NCBI GenBank assembly: GCA_036510675.1
Contig: DATCDN010000071.1
Span: 44,611-108,610 of the forward strand
Direction of reading: 5' to 3'
Source of the DNA: JAATGI01 sp036510675
Lineage (GTDB): Bacteria; Pseudomonadota; Alphaproteobacteria; ATCC43930; CGMCC-115725
Length of the DNA stretch: 64,000 nt
The translations under genes and the position numbers were made by a program. This document shows, piece by piece, positions 16,934-30,008 of this stretch (its first letter is position 1; each line of letters opens with the position of its first letter). A model generated the notes under the pieces. The model ran no database searches, was not told the DNA's origin, and worked only from the letters and a program-made list of their open reading frames with translations.

Positions 16934-17581
16934 ATGAATCCGCGTCGCCGGGATTTGCTGATCGCCTCGGGGGCATGGCTGCTGATGCCGGCCACCGCCT
17001 TTGCCTTGCCGAGCGCGCCGCGCCGGCTCGATCTGACCAATCCCAATACCCACGAGACATTCAACGGCCCCTATCGCGATGCGGACGGCCCGATCCCGAG
17101 CGCGATCGCCGATCTGCGGATTTTCCTGCGCGACTTCCACGCCAACAAGGTCGGGCCGGTCAGTCTCGTGACGCTGGACTTCCTCGCGGATGTCATGGCG
17201 GCGGTTGGCGAGACCAAGGCGACCATCCTCTCCGCCTATCGCACGCCCGAGACCAACCGGATGCTGCGCGCCAAATATTTCGGCGTCGCCGAAAAGAGCC
17301 AGCATCTCCTGGGCAACGCGCTCGACGTCACCTTCAACGGCCGGATCGGCAAGGCCGAGCAGGCGGCGCTGGCGATGCGGCGCGGCGGCGTCGGCTGGTA
17401 TCCCAATTCGCATTTCATTCATCTCGACAGCGGCCCGGTGCGGCATTGGGCCATCGAAATGGTGGGCCTCGACGCCATGCTGTCCGGCCATGGGCCGCGC
17501 CGGCCGCTGACGGTGCGCGAACGCCTGCGCCTCCAGCATGAATTGGCGCACCATGAATTGCTGAAGCGGCGCGGACGGTAG
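16934..17581 (+). CDS. DUF882 (YcbK-like, M15-type) exported protein
   Basis: A 215-residue exported protein with a twin-arginine-like N-terminus (NPRRRDLLIASG, then a hydrophobic stretch to AFA at about 24). The catalytic-like core has M15 zinc-ligand residues: His124 and Asp131 (SQHLLGNALD) and His160/His163 (HFIHLD). Family members are putative peptidoglycan carboxypeptidases or amidases of the cell envelope; activity has rarely been shown. It precedes the aconitase X genes by 85 bases that hold an unusual repeat, and is probably a separate unit. Confidence 0.85.
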   Translation: MNPRRRDLLIASGAWLLMPATAFALPSAPRRLDLTNPNTHETFNGPYRDADGPIPSAIADLRIFLRDFHANKVGPVSLVTLDFLADVMAAVGETKATILSAYRTPETNRMLRAKYFGVAEKSQHLLGNALDVTFNGRIGKAEQAALAMRRGGVGWYPNSHFIHLDSGPVRHWAIEMVGLDAMLSGHGPRRPLTVRERLRLQHELAHHELLKRRGR

Positions 17582-17591
17582 TCGTCAGTCG

Positions 17592-17657
17592 TCAGTTAAC
17601 AGTTTTCAGTGACCCGCCAAAACCGTATCCTCCTGATAACTGACAACTGATAACTGA
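17592..17657. repeat. CTGATAACTGA direct and inverted repeats upstream of acnX
   Basis: Two perfect direct copies of CTGATAACTGA (17633-17643 and 17647-17657) lie 10 bases before the aconitase X start. An inverted copy with one mismatch, TCAGTTAACAG, is at 17592-17602. They could be an operator or a dispersed intergenic repeat. Confidence 0.6.
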
Positions 17658-17666
17658 GAACCGCAC

Positions 17667-18959
17667 ATGGTCAAACTGGCCGATGATGAAAAAGCGATGC
17701 TGGACGGCCAAGGCGGCCCCGCGAAGCAAAAGGCGATGGAGCTGCTGGTCAAATATGCCGAGGCGCTGAACTGCGACCGCTTCGTCGCCACCAACAACAT
17801 CGCCGGCGTGCCGGGCTCGTCGACCCTGTTCCTCAAGGACTATTACAAGGACCATAACGGCGGCGATTACGAGGCGATCTTCTCGCTATTCGATCTCGAC
17901 AGCGACGAGGTCTTTCCGGTGCCGAAGGTCAGCGCCTATTCATGCCATCTCCAGGGCGGCGTCGACCCCAACGAGTGGAAGACGCTGGGCAAGACGCAGG
18001 AAGCCTTCGAGCATCAGATGGAGGATGAGGCCGCGGTCGCCAGTCACGGCATCCAGATCATGAAGACCTGCACGCCCTATCTCGCCGGCAATGTTCCGGT
18101 GAAGGGCGAGCACTGCGCCTGGATGGAATCCTCGGCGGTGGTGTTCTGCAACTCGGTCATCGGCGGGCGCACCAACACCGAAGGCCGCGAGAGCACCAGC
18201 GCCGCGATGCTGACGGGCCGCGTGCCCGATTGGGGCCTCCATCGCGACGAATTCCGGCGCGGCACCCATGCCATCGAGGTCGAAGTGCCGATCGAAAGCA
18301 TGCTCGACTGGGGCATGCTCGGCTATTTCACCGGCTATGCGGTCGAGGAGAACATCCCCGTCATCTCCGGCGTCACCTATCAGCCCAATCTGATCCGCCA
18401 TAAGCATTTCGGCGCCGCCGCCGCCTCGTCGGGTGGGGTCGAGCTCTACCATATGATCGGCATCACCCCCGAGGCGCCGTCGCGCGCGGTCGCGTTCGGC
18501 GGCAACCAGCCGGTCGAGACGATCAAGTACGGCCAGGCCGAGCGCCGCAAGATCTACGACATGCTCAACAGCAACGGCACCGACGACAATGTCGATTTCG
18601 TCATGCTCGGCTGTCCCCACGCCTCGATCGAGCAGATTTGGGAAGTCGCCAATCTGCTCGACGGCAAGCATGTCGGCCCCAACACCAAACTGTGGATATT
18701 CACTTCGCGCTCGGTCAAGGGCATGGCCGACACCAACGGCTATACCAAGGCGATCCGCGCGGCCGGCGGCACGATCCTGACCGACACCTGCTCCGCGATC
18801 GGCCAGGCCGTGCCCAAGGGCACCAAGGTCGTGGCGCTCGACAGCGCCAAGCAATCGCACTATCTGCCGGCGATGATGGGCATCGAGGCGTGGTTCGGCA
18901 CCACCCAGGACTGCATCGACGCCGCCATCACCGGCAAGTGGATGGGGAAATTGCCATGA
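17667..18959 (+). CDS. Aconitase X, large catalytic subunit (divergent)
   Basis: A 430-residue AcnX (DUF521) large subunit, an aconitase-superfamily dehydratase that normally binds an iron-sulfur cluster. Shared features with the family are KLADDEKAMLDGQGG at the N-terminus, TCTPYLAGNVPVKGEHCAW, ESSAVVFCNSVIGGRTN and LGCPHASIEQIWEVA. Characterised two-subunit members dehydrate cis-3-hydroxy-L-proline, and archaeal ones act on mevalonate 5-phosphate. Here residues about 44-95 carry an extra segment and lack the usual VPTTLN-type text, and no proline-pathway genes are near, so the substrate is open. The small-subunit ATG overlaps the stop by 4 bases. Confidence 0.88.
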   Translation: MVKLADDEKAMLDGQGGPAKQKAMELLVKYAEALNCDRFVATNNIAGVPGSSTLFLKDYYKDHNGGDYEAIFSLFDLDSDEVFPVPKVSAYSCHLQGGVDPNEWKTLGKTQEAFEHQMEDEAAVASHGIQIMKTCTPYLAGNVPVKGEHCAWMESSAVVFCNSVIGGRTNTEGRESTSAAMLTGRVPDWGLHRDEFRRGTHAIEVEVPIESMLDWGMLGYFTGYAVEENIPVISGVTYQPNLIRHKHFGAAAASSGGVELYHMIGITPEAPSRAVAFGGNQPVETIKYGQAERRKIYDMLNSNGTDDNVDFVMLGCPHASIEQIWEVANLLDGKHVGPNTKLWIFTSRSVKGMADTNGYTKAIRAAGGTILTDTCSAIGQAVPKGTKVVALDSAKQSHYLPAMMGIEAWFGTTQDCIDAAITGKWMGKLP

Positions 18960-19402
18960 GCGTCGACGCCCTGCCGCGCAACGATGTCATCGTGCTCCAC
19001 GGCCGCAAAGTCACGCCCGGCATCGCCGAGGGCGAGGCGCTGGTGACGCATCAGACCATTTCCGGCTGGGGCGGTATCAACTCGATGACCGGCACGGTGA
19101 TCGAGACGCGCCATGAGCTGCGCGGCGTCAGCTTCAAGGACAAGATCCTGGTCTATCCCGGCGCCAAGGGCTCGTCGGGCTGGTCCGCCGCATTCCACAC
19201 GACGCGGCTGACCAAGACGGCACCCAAGGCGATGCTGTTCACGGTGATGACGACCAAGATCGCGCTCGGCGCGGTGGTGATGCGTATCCCCACCATGACC
19301 GATTTCGACCGCGACCCACTCGAGGTTATCGAGACCGGCGACTGGGTGAAGGTCGATGCCGATCGCGGCGTGGTCGAAATAACGAAGAAGGCGCGCGCTT
19401 AA
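18956..19402 (+). CDS. Aconitase X, small swivel-domain subunit (DUF126)
   Basis: A 148-residue swivel domain. It has the family pattern: ILHGR-like start (IVLHGRKVTPGIAEGEALVT), SGWGGINSMTGTVIE, the substrate-loop segment VYPGAKGSSGWSAAFH and a C-terminal GDWVKVDADRGVVEI. It would complete the active site of the large subunit. Its ATG overlaps the large-subunit stop (ATGA), which indicates coupled translation and 1:1 assembly. Its stop overlaps the stop of the convergent methyltransferase gene (shared TTAA at 19399-19402). Confidence 0.9.
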   Translation: MSVDALPRNDVIVLHGRKVTPGIAEGEALVTHQTISGWGGINSMTGTVIETRHELRGVSFKDKILVYPGAKGSSGWSAAFHTTRLTKTAPKAMLFTVMTTKIALGAVVMRIPTMTDFDRDPLEVIETGDWVKVDADRGVVEITKKARA

Positions 19403-20109
19403 GCCACCACCGCGACCTTCCGGCGCTCGGACAAATTCACCACCGCGGCGGGCGACACGATCGGGGTCAGGACCTTGATCACCCAGCCCGCCGCGGGGCC
19501 GACCAGCGATACCTCGGTCGTGATCCGCGCGTGCCGCTCGATCTCGTGCCACACATCCAGCTTGGTCAGGCCGTCGCGGATGCCGCACAGCGCCATCGAG
19601 ACGACGAAGATACCGTCCGGCTTGAGAAAGCCCGCATATTTGCTGATCATCGCGCCGGGGTCCGCGCAGTAATACAAGACCTCGTTGAAGACGATGACGT
19701 CGAATTTTTCCCAGGTCTGGAAATTCTCGGCGGTGGCGACGCGGAACGTCGCGTTGCCGGTGGCGGTGGTCTCGGCGATCTCGATGGCGGTTTCCGAGGG
19801 GTCGATGCCGACATAGCGCAGGCCCTGGGCCAGCCCGATCGTATCGTGCAGAATCCCCTCGCCGCAGCCGATATCGAGGATCGAGCCGCCCGGCTTCAGC
19901 CGCGAGCGATAAAGCGCGATCAGCTCATAATGACAGGCCTGGTCGATATCGTGGAGAAACCGCCACTTGCCGTCGGCATAGTCGGCGTTCCAATCCGCCT
20001 CGGCGCCGCGATAGCCGTGCCGCGCGCGCAGCCCGCGCAACAGGCGACCAAGGCCGGTCTCCCCCATCAACAGAACCGCCAACGATGTCCAAGGCTTGAA
20101 CCGGCTCAT
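19399..20109 (-). CDS. SAM-dependent class I methyltransferase
   Basis: A 236-residue methyltransferase. Motif I is ILDIGCGEGILHDTIG, motif II-like VGIDPSETAIEIAE, and motif post-II FDVIVFNEVLYYCADP. The substrate is unknown. The ATG at 20109 has GGAG 8 bases upstream. It overlaps the stop of the upstream desaturase gene by 4 bases, so methylation and desaturation probably act on the same lipid or on linked lipid steps (inference). Confidence 0.87.
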   Translation of the reverse strand: MSRFKPWTSLAVLLMGETGLGRLLRGLRARHGYRGAEADWNADYADGKWRFLHDIDQACHYELIALYRSRLKPGGSILDIGCGEGILHDTIGLAQGLRYVGIDPSETAIEIAETTATGNATFRVATAENFQTWEKFDVIVFNEVLYYCADPGAMISKYAGFLKPDGIFVVSMALCGIRDGLTKLDVWHEIERHARITTEVSLVGPAAGWVIKVLTPIVSPAAVVNLSERRKVAVVA

Positions 20110-20975
20110 ATCCGTTTCTCCGTGAAGGCTAGCCGAAACAGCAAGGTCGCATAGGACGCACCGCGCGGCGCGCAATCGGGTTGCGATCCCCGATGCGCGT
20201 GACGCAGCATTTCCGGCGGCAGCTCCGGCCAGAGATGATGTTCGACATGAAAATTATTGCCATTGGTGAACCAGCGCCCGAGGAGGCCCGTCTCGATGGT
20301 GCGCGTCGTGACGCTCGGCGCGCCGACCGAAGCGCAGCGCCAATGCGCGACGAGGTCGAGCGCGGCATGCACCGGCACCGCCACCGCCAGCGGCAGCAGC
20401 CATAGCATCATGACCAGCCGTGGCGCGAACCAGATGCCCGCGATCAGCGCCGCGAGAAAGGCCGCGATCAGCGCATATTCCTGAATGACCGGCGGCGCAA
20501 GGCGCGCGCGGAACGGGAACCGATCGAATGCAAGCTGGCCCAGCGCGCGCAGCATCGTGCGAAGGATCTGGCGGAAATGCGGCACCATGGCGAAATAGCG
20601 CGCCGCCGCGCTCATCGTCGCGAAGGCCACGACATCCTCGTTCGCCGCCGTGCCGAGCAAGCGGTGATGCTCGAAATGCTTGGCGCGGTAATCGGAGAAG
20701 GCATAGAGAACCGGCAGGCCGAGCACCGTCCCGACCGCGCGGTTCCACGCCGGATCGCGAAACGCCGCGTCGTGGATGCATTGGTGCATCAATTCCAGCC
20801 CATGGGCATACATCAAGCCCAGAAGCACGATGCCGCCGGCGGCCGGCCAGCCGCCATCGGACAGCGCCAGCGCCGCCCCGACGACCGAGAGGCCCGCCCA
20901 GATCGACAATTTGCCGCGGAACGACGCGACAGTGGCGTCGTCATCGGCGAAAACCGGAACCCCCGGCGATGTCAT
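20106..20975 (-). CDS. Membrane fatty acid desaturase / hydroxylase family protein
   Basis: A 289-residue integral membrane di-iron protein. Three histidine boxes are visible: HQCIH (64-68), HFEHH (100-104) and HVEHH near the C-terminus, separated by hydrophobic helices in the order usual for this family. It would desaturate or hydroxylate a membrane acyl chain or carotenoid. The ATG at 20975 was chosen for its GGGGAAGGG leader. Coupled to the methyltransferase gene by ATGA overlap. Confidence 0.87.
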   Translation of the reverse strand: MTSPGVPVFADDDATVASFRGKLSIWAGLSVVGAALALSDGGWPAAGGIVLLGLMYAHGLELMHQCIHDAAFRDPAWNRAVGTVLGLPVLYAFSDYRAKHFEHHRLLGTAANEDVVAFATMSAAARYFAMVPHFRQILRTMLRALGQLAFDRFPFRARLAPPVIQEYALIAAFLAALIAGIWFAPRLVMMLWLLPLAVAVPVHAALDLVAHWRCASVGAPSVTTRTIETGLLGRWFTNGNNFHVEHHLWPELPPEMLRHAHRGSQPDCAPRGASYATLLFRLAFTEKRI

Positions 20976-21343
20976 GCCCTTCCCCAATCCTCCGTGGCGC
21001 CGCTTAACCAAGGTTGCGTCCGCCGTTGTCTTTTATAAATCTACTCAAATATTCATCGCGCGGTAAAAATATTCGTTTATCACCTTGAGTATTGTTTGGT
21101 AAAAATTACGATTACTTCTCAAGCTTGCGCCGCCCCGTTTTCGCCAAGGACGGGCGGGCGGGCGCGGCATATCGCCATGCCGCTGTCGATTTTTTCGGCG
21201 AGCTTCGGCGGCGGATATGAGACATTCTCTTGCCTCGCCCGCGCGGCCATAATATGGAATAGGTGCTGACACATTTGGGGCGTGTCGCAGGCTGGGGATG
21301 TGTCACCAAACTGTCACTTCTGGAGTGTATCGAGAAGTTCGCC
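20976..21343. other. Divergent promoter region between desaturase and gltB
   Basis: About 370 bp without a gene. It holds an AT-rich block (21030-21115) with direct copies of GGTAAAAAT at 21062-21070 and 21098-21106, and a 7-bp inverted pair TACTCAA (21042-21048) / TTGAGTA (21085-21091). Near gltB are GACAC/GTGTC inverted segments around 21268-21286 and a TGTGTCACC stretch. No promoter could be fixed with confidence. Confidence 0.4.
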
Positions 21344-25996
<4,653 letters not shown>

Positions 25997-26020
25997 GCAG
26001 GCCCATGGGGGAATTGCATC

Positions 26021-27472
26021 ATGGGTAAGCCCACCGGCTTTCTCGAATTCGAACGGCGCGATCGGGGCTATGAGAAGGCCGAGGCGCGCACCAGGCATTG
26101 GCGTGAATTCGTCAAGCCCCTGCCCGCGCCCGAGCTGACGCAGCAGGCCGGTCGCTGCATGGATTGCGGCATCCCGTTCTGTCATCAGGGGTGCCCCGTA
26201 AACAATCTCATTCCGGACTGGAACAACCTCGTCTATCGCGACCAGTGGCAGCAGGCCTCGACCGCGCTACATTCCACCAACAATTTTCCCGAATTCACCG
26301 GCCGCATCTGCCCGGCGCCGTGCGAGACGTCGTGCACGCTCAACATCGAAGACAACCCCGTCACCATCAAGACCATCGAATGCGCGATCGTCGATCGCGC
26401 CTGGGAAGAGGGCTGGTTGAAGCCGCTGGTGCCGGCGCATCGCACCGGCAAACGCGTCGCGGTGCTCGGCTCCGGCCCGGCCGGCATGGCTTGCGCCCAG
26501 CAATTGGCGCGGGTCGGGCATAGCGTCACCCTCTTCGAAAAGAATGACCGCATCGGCGGCTTGCTGCGCTATGGCATTCCCGACTTCAAGATGGAAAAGC
26601 ATCTGATCGACCGGCGCATGGCGCAGATGGCGGCGGAGGGGGTCGAGTTCCGCGCCGGTGTTCATGTCGGGGTTGATGTCGGGGTCGCCGAGCTGCTCGG
26701 TGACTACGACGCCATCGCCATGACCGGGGGCGCCGAATGGGCGCGCGATCTCGAAATCCCCGGCCGCGAGCTCGACGGCATCCATTACGCGATGGATTTC
26801 CTGCCGCAACAGAACAAGCGCAACGCCGGCGACGCCGAGAGTATCGCGGCGCCGCGCGGCGCCATTTCCGCCGCCGGCAAGCATGTCGTGGTGATCGGCG
26901 GCGGCGACACCGGGTCGGACTGTATCGGCACCTCGACGCGCCAGGGCGCGGCGTCGATCACGCAGCTGGAAATCTTGCCGCAACCGCCGGAGCACGAGAA
27001 CAAGGCGCTGACCTGGCCCGACTGGCCGCTGAAGCTGCGCACCTCGTCGTCACAGGAGGAAGGCGTCGATCGCGATTGGGCGGTCGTGACCAACCGCGTC
27101 ATCGGCGAGAATGGCCGGATCCGCGCGCTGGAATGCGTGCGCGTCGAATGGGCGCGCGACACCAACGGCCGCATGCAGATGGTGGCGGTCCCCGGTGGCA
27201 CGTTCGAGCTCAAGGCCGATCTCGTCCTGCTGGCGATGGGCTTTCTCGGCCCGGTGCGGCCCGGCATGATCGAACAGGCCGGCGTGACGCTGGACCCGCG
27301 CGGCAACGTCCAGGCCAACACCCGCGACTATCGCAGCTCAGTTGAAAAAATATTCGCCGCGGGCGACATGCGGCGCGGCCAGTCGCTGGTGGTATGGGCG
27401 ATCCGCGAAGGCAGGCAATGCGCACGCGCCATCGACGAATATCTGATGGGAAAGACTTCCCTGCCCCGGTGA
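26021..27472 (+). CDS. gltD: Glutamate synthase (NADPH) small subunit
   Basis: A 483-residue flavoprotein that feeds NADPH electrons to GltB through FAD and two 4Fe-4S clusters. The N-terminal cluster motif is CMDCGIPFCHQGCP (Cys46, 49, 54, 58), followed by CPAPCETSC. The FAD-binding motif is VLGSGPAGMACAQQLA and the NADPH-binding one VVIGGGDTGSDCIGTS. The C-terminus has the second FAD contact IFAAGDMRRGQSLVVWAI. Length and order are normal. It forms an operon with gltB and is followed by repeats, not by a clear terminator. Confidence 0.96.
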   Translation: MGKPTGFLEFERRDRGYEKAEARTRHWREFVKPLPAPELTQQAGRCMDCGIPFCHQGCPVNNLIPDWNNLVYRDQWQQASTALHSTNNFPEFTGRICPAPCETSCTLNIEDNPVTIKTIECAIVDRAWEEGWLKPLVPAHRTGKRVAVLGSGPAGMACAQQLARVGHSVTLFEKNDRIGGLLRYGIPDFKMEKHLIDRRMAQMAAEGVEFRAGVHVGVDVGVAELLGDYDAIAMTGGAEWARDLEIPGRELDGIHYAMDFLPQQNKRNAGDAESIAAPRGAISAAGKHVVVIGGGDTGSDCIGTSTRQGAASITQLEILPQPPEHENKALTWPDWPLKLRTSSSQEEGVDRDWAVVTNRVIGENGRIRALECVRVEWARDTNGRMQMVAVPGGTFELKADLVLLAMGFLGPVRPGMIEQAGVTLDPRGNVQANTRDYRSSVEKIFAAGDMRRGQSLVVWAIREGRQCARAIDEYLMGKTSLPR

Positions 27473-27487
27473 CCTGCTCACGCCATG

Positions 27488-27530
27488 TCCTCATGCTGAG
27501 GAGCACGCGAAGCGGGGCGTCTCGAAGCAC
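27488..27530. repeat. Half copy of the dispersed palindromic repeat (copy C)
   Basis: The text reads as CCTCATGCTGAGGAGCACGC followed by GAAGCGGGGCGTCTCGAAGC, and aligns with the right half of the repeat at 35879-35992. The left half is missing. Confidence 0.55.
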
Positions 27531-27543
27531 AAGAAAAAAATCA

Positions 27544-27609
27544 CCTTACCGGCGCAGGCCGGTATCCATGGTGCAACGGCACGATGGATACCGGCCTGCG
27601 CCGGTAAGG
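27544..27609. repeat. Long perfect inverted repeat downstream of gltD
   Basis: Two 26-base arms (27544-27569 and 27584-27609) are perfectly inverted around a 14-base centre that itself contains GTGC/GCAC. The arms contain CGGCGCAGGCCGG and GGTATCCAT. The ATGGATACC end text recurs near 63863, suggesting a dispersed family. It may fold into a very stable hairpin in the gltBD transcript. Confidence 0.75.
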
Positions 27610-27644
27610 GAAAAATTGTTTCAATCTTGGCGCCGCCACCATCG

Positions 27645-27677
27645 CAAAAAAACGGGCGGGGAAATTCCCCGCCCGTT
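27645..27677 (-). terminator. Rho-independent terminator of the molybdenum hydroxylase operon
   Basis: A perfect 13-bp stem (AACGGGCGGGGAA at 27651-27663, partner at 27665-27677) is followed on the minus strand by a run of T (A-run 27646-27652 on the plus strand). It begins about 20 bases after the large-subunit stop. Confidence 0.92.
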
Positions 27678-27698
27678 CCATGTCACATCAACGCGCGA

Positions 27699-30008
27699 TC
27701 AGGTCGAGAGCTGATCCGCGATCGGCAGGTTGCGAATCCGCTTGCCGGTCGCCGCAAAAATCGCGTTGCACAGCGCCGGCGCGAATGGCGGCACCGCCGG
27801 TTCGCCGACCCCGCTCGACGGCACGCTGAGGTCGGCCGGGACGATATGAACATGCGTCACGGCCGGCGTCTCGTCGATGCGTACCATCTTATAGTCGTGG
27901 AAGTTGCTCTGCTCGACGCGGCCATTCTTGAAGCTGATCTCGCCATATTTGGCGAGGCTCATGCCGAACACGGCAGCGCCTTCCATCTGTGAGCGGACGC
28001 GGTCGGGGTTGGCGATATACCCGGCATCGATCGCGGTATCGACGCGCGGCACCGTCAGATTGCCCTTGGCGTCCACCGCCACCTCGACCACGGTGGCGAT
28101 ATAGCTGAGGAAGCTGCGGTGCACCGCGAGGCCCAGACCGTGGCCTGCCGGCATCTTGCGTCCCCATCCCGCCTCCTTGGTGGCGATTTCGACCACCCGG
28201 CGCAACCGCGCCGTATCGATCGGATAGGTCTCCCACGGATCGCCATAGTTCCAATAATCCTTCACGTTGACCGATTTGCGCGGATCGACGATGCGATCCT
28301 TGCCAATCAGCGTCAGCAAAAACTCCCTGTGGTCCTTGCCGGCGGCATGCGCCATCTCGGCCACGAAGGATTGGATCGCGAAGGCATGCGGGATGTTCGA
28401 GACGGACCGATACCAGCCGATACGCGTATGCGATTCGGCCGCCGGGTTTTCCATCCGCATGTTGGGGATGTCGAATGGATTGTCGATCAGCCCCATGCCG
28501 AGTTCGACCGGGAATTCGTGGGTCTGTCCCGGAGCGAAGGTCGAGAGGATGGTCGGGGCCACGCTGCGGTGACGCCAGGCGGTGACTTTGCCGCTGGAAT
28601 CCATGCCCGCGTCGATGCGCTCGACCGAGACGGTGTGATAGAAGCCGTGCTGGATGTCGTCCTCGCGCGTCCAGACGACCTTGACCGGCGCGCCCACCGC
28701 CTTGGACAGGATGGCCGCTTCCTGCGCGAAATCGCACTTCGATTTCCGCCCGAAGCCGCCGCCGAGCAGCGTGACGTTGACCGTCACATCCTCGACCTTC
28801 ATGCCCATTTTCTTGGCGAGATCGTCGCGGGTGCCGCCGGGGCTTTGGACCGGCGCCCAGACTTCGAGCTTGCCATCGGCATAGCGCGCGGTCGCGGCGG
28901 GCGGCTCCATCGTGGCATGGGCAAGATGCGGCAGATAATATTCCGCCGTCACGACCTTGGCGGCCGTGCCGAGCGCCTTGTCGGCATCGCCTTCGCTACG
29001 CACCGGCGTGCCTGACTTGGCCGCCGCCGCCGACATTTCCTTATGGAAGGCGGCGGAATCATAGCTCTTATGCGGCCCGTCATCCCACACGGGCTTCAGC
29101 GCCTCGCGGCCCTTCATCGCGGCCCAGGTGTTTTTCGCGACGACCGCCACGCCTTCCAGCGGGGCAAATTTCGCCGGCATCGGCGTGCCGTCGATCTTGA
29201 TCACCTTCTCGACGCCCGCGACCTTCATCGCCGCGGCTTCGTCATAGGAGACGAGCTTGCCGCCCAAGACGGGGGTGCGCGCCACCACGGCGAACTTCAT
29301 GCCGGGGATGATCACGTCCTGGCCGTAGACCGCCTTGCCGACCGTGACGTTGTAGACATCGACCGTCGGTGTCGTGCCCTTGCCGATATAGCGGAATTCC
29401 GCCTCGGTCTTGAGCGTCAGCTTGTCGATGGCCGGGGTCGGCAGCGCGGCCGCATCGGCCGCGAGTTCGCCATAGCCCAGCTTCTTGCCCGAGGCTTTAT
29501 GAATCACTTCGTGATTGATCGCCTCGACCTCGCCGACCGGGACGTTCCACCGCTTGGCGGCGGCGGTCGCCAGCATCAGACGGCAAGCGGCGCCGCATTG
29601 CCGCATCGGCTGAATGAAATGCCGGGTGCTGCGCGAGCCGTCCGTGTCCTGATTGCCGTATTTCTTCTCGTCGCCGGGCGCCTGAACGACGCGAACGCGC
29701 GACCAGTCGGCTTCCATCTCGTCGGCAACGACCAGCGGCAGCGTGGTGCGCGTGCCGGTGCCCATTTCCGCACGATGCCCAACGATGGTGACGATGCCGT
29801 CGGGGGCGATGGAAATGAAGACATGCGGGTCGTTGACCGTGCCGCCGGGCATCGCACCGGCGCCGGTCTCATAGGCGTAGGCGGCGCTCGGCAGCATCCG
29901 CACCGCGAGTACCAGACCACCCACGGCGGTTACGCCCTGGATGAAGCGGCGGCGGCTGACATTCTCGATTTCGAATTTGGGCGTGGGGATCATTTTGGTC
30001 ATGGTCAT
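27699..30008 (-). CDS. Molybdopterin-binding hydroxylase large subunit (isoquinoline 1-oxidoreductase beta type)
   Basis: A 769-residue xanthine-dehydrogenase-family subunit that hydroxylates an N-heterocycle or oxidises an aldehyde at a molybdenum centre. It has a Tat signal (SRRRFIQGVTAVGG, then a hydrophobic stretch to about 45), typical for the periplasmic isoquinoline-oxidoreductase/aldehyde-dehydrogenase group. Mo-cofactor motifs are LGGGFGRKSKCDFAQEA and the catalytic-Glu segment GVGEPAVPPFAPALCNAIFA. The start ATG overlaps the small-subunit stop by 4 bases. No FAD subunit and no XdhC-type maturation gene lie nearby, so electrons probably go to a cytochrome (inference). Confidence 0.88.
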   Translation of the reverse strand: MTMTKMIPTPKFEIENVSRRRFIQGVTAVGGLVLAVRMLPSAAYAYETGAGAMPGGTVNDPHVFISIAPDGIVTIVGHRAEMGTGTRTTLPLVVADEMEADWSRVRVVQAPGDEKKYGNQDTDGSRSTRHFIQPMRQCGAACRLMLATAAAKRWNVPVGEVEAINHEVIHKASGKKLGYGELAADAAALPTPAIDKLTLKTEAEFRYIGKGTTPTVDVYNVTVGKAVYGQDVIIPGMKFAVVARTPVLGGKLVSYDEAAAMKVAGVEKVIKIDGTPMPAKFAPLEGVAVVAKNTWAAMKGREALKPVWDDGPHKSYDSAAFHKEMSAAAAKSGTPVRSEGDADKALGTAAKVVTAEYYLPHLAHATMEPPAATARYADGKLEVWAPVQSPGGTRDDLAKKMGMKVEDVTVNVTLLGGGFGRKSKCDFAQEAAILSKAVGAPVKVVWTREDDIQHGFYHTVSVERIDAGMDSSGKVTAWRHRSVAPTILSTFAPGQTHEFPVELGMGLIDNPFDIPNMRMENPAAESHTRIGWYRSVSNIPHAFAIQSFVAEMAHAAGKDHREFLLTLIGKDRIVDPRKSVNVKDYWNYGDPWETYPIDTARLRRVVEIATKEAGWGRKMPAGHGLGLAVHRSFLSYIATVVEVAVDAKGNLTVPRVDTAIDAGYIANPDRVRSQMEGAAVFGMSLAKYGEISFKNGRVEQSNFHDYKMVRIDETPAVTHVHIVPADLSVPSSGVGEPAVPPFAPALCNAIFAATGKRIRNLPIADQLST

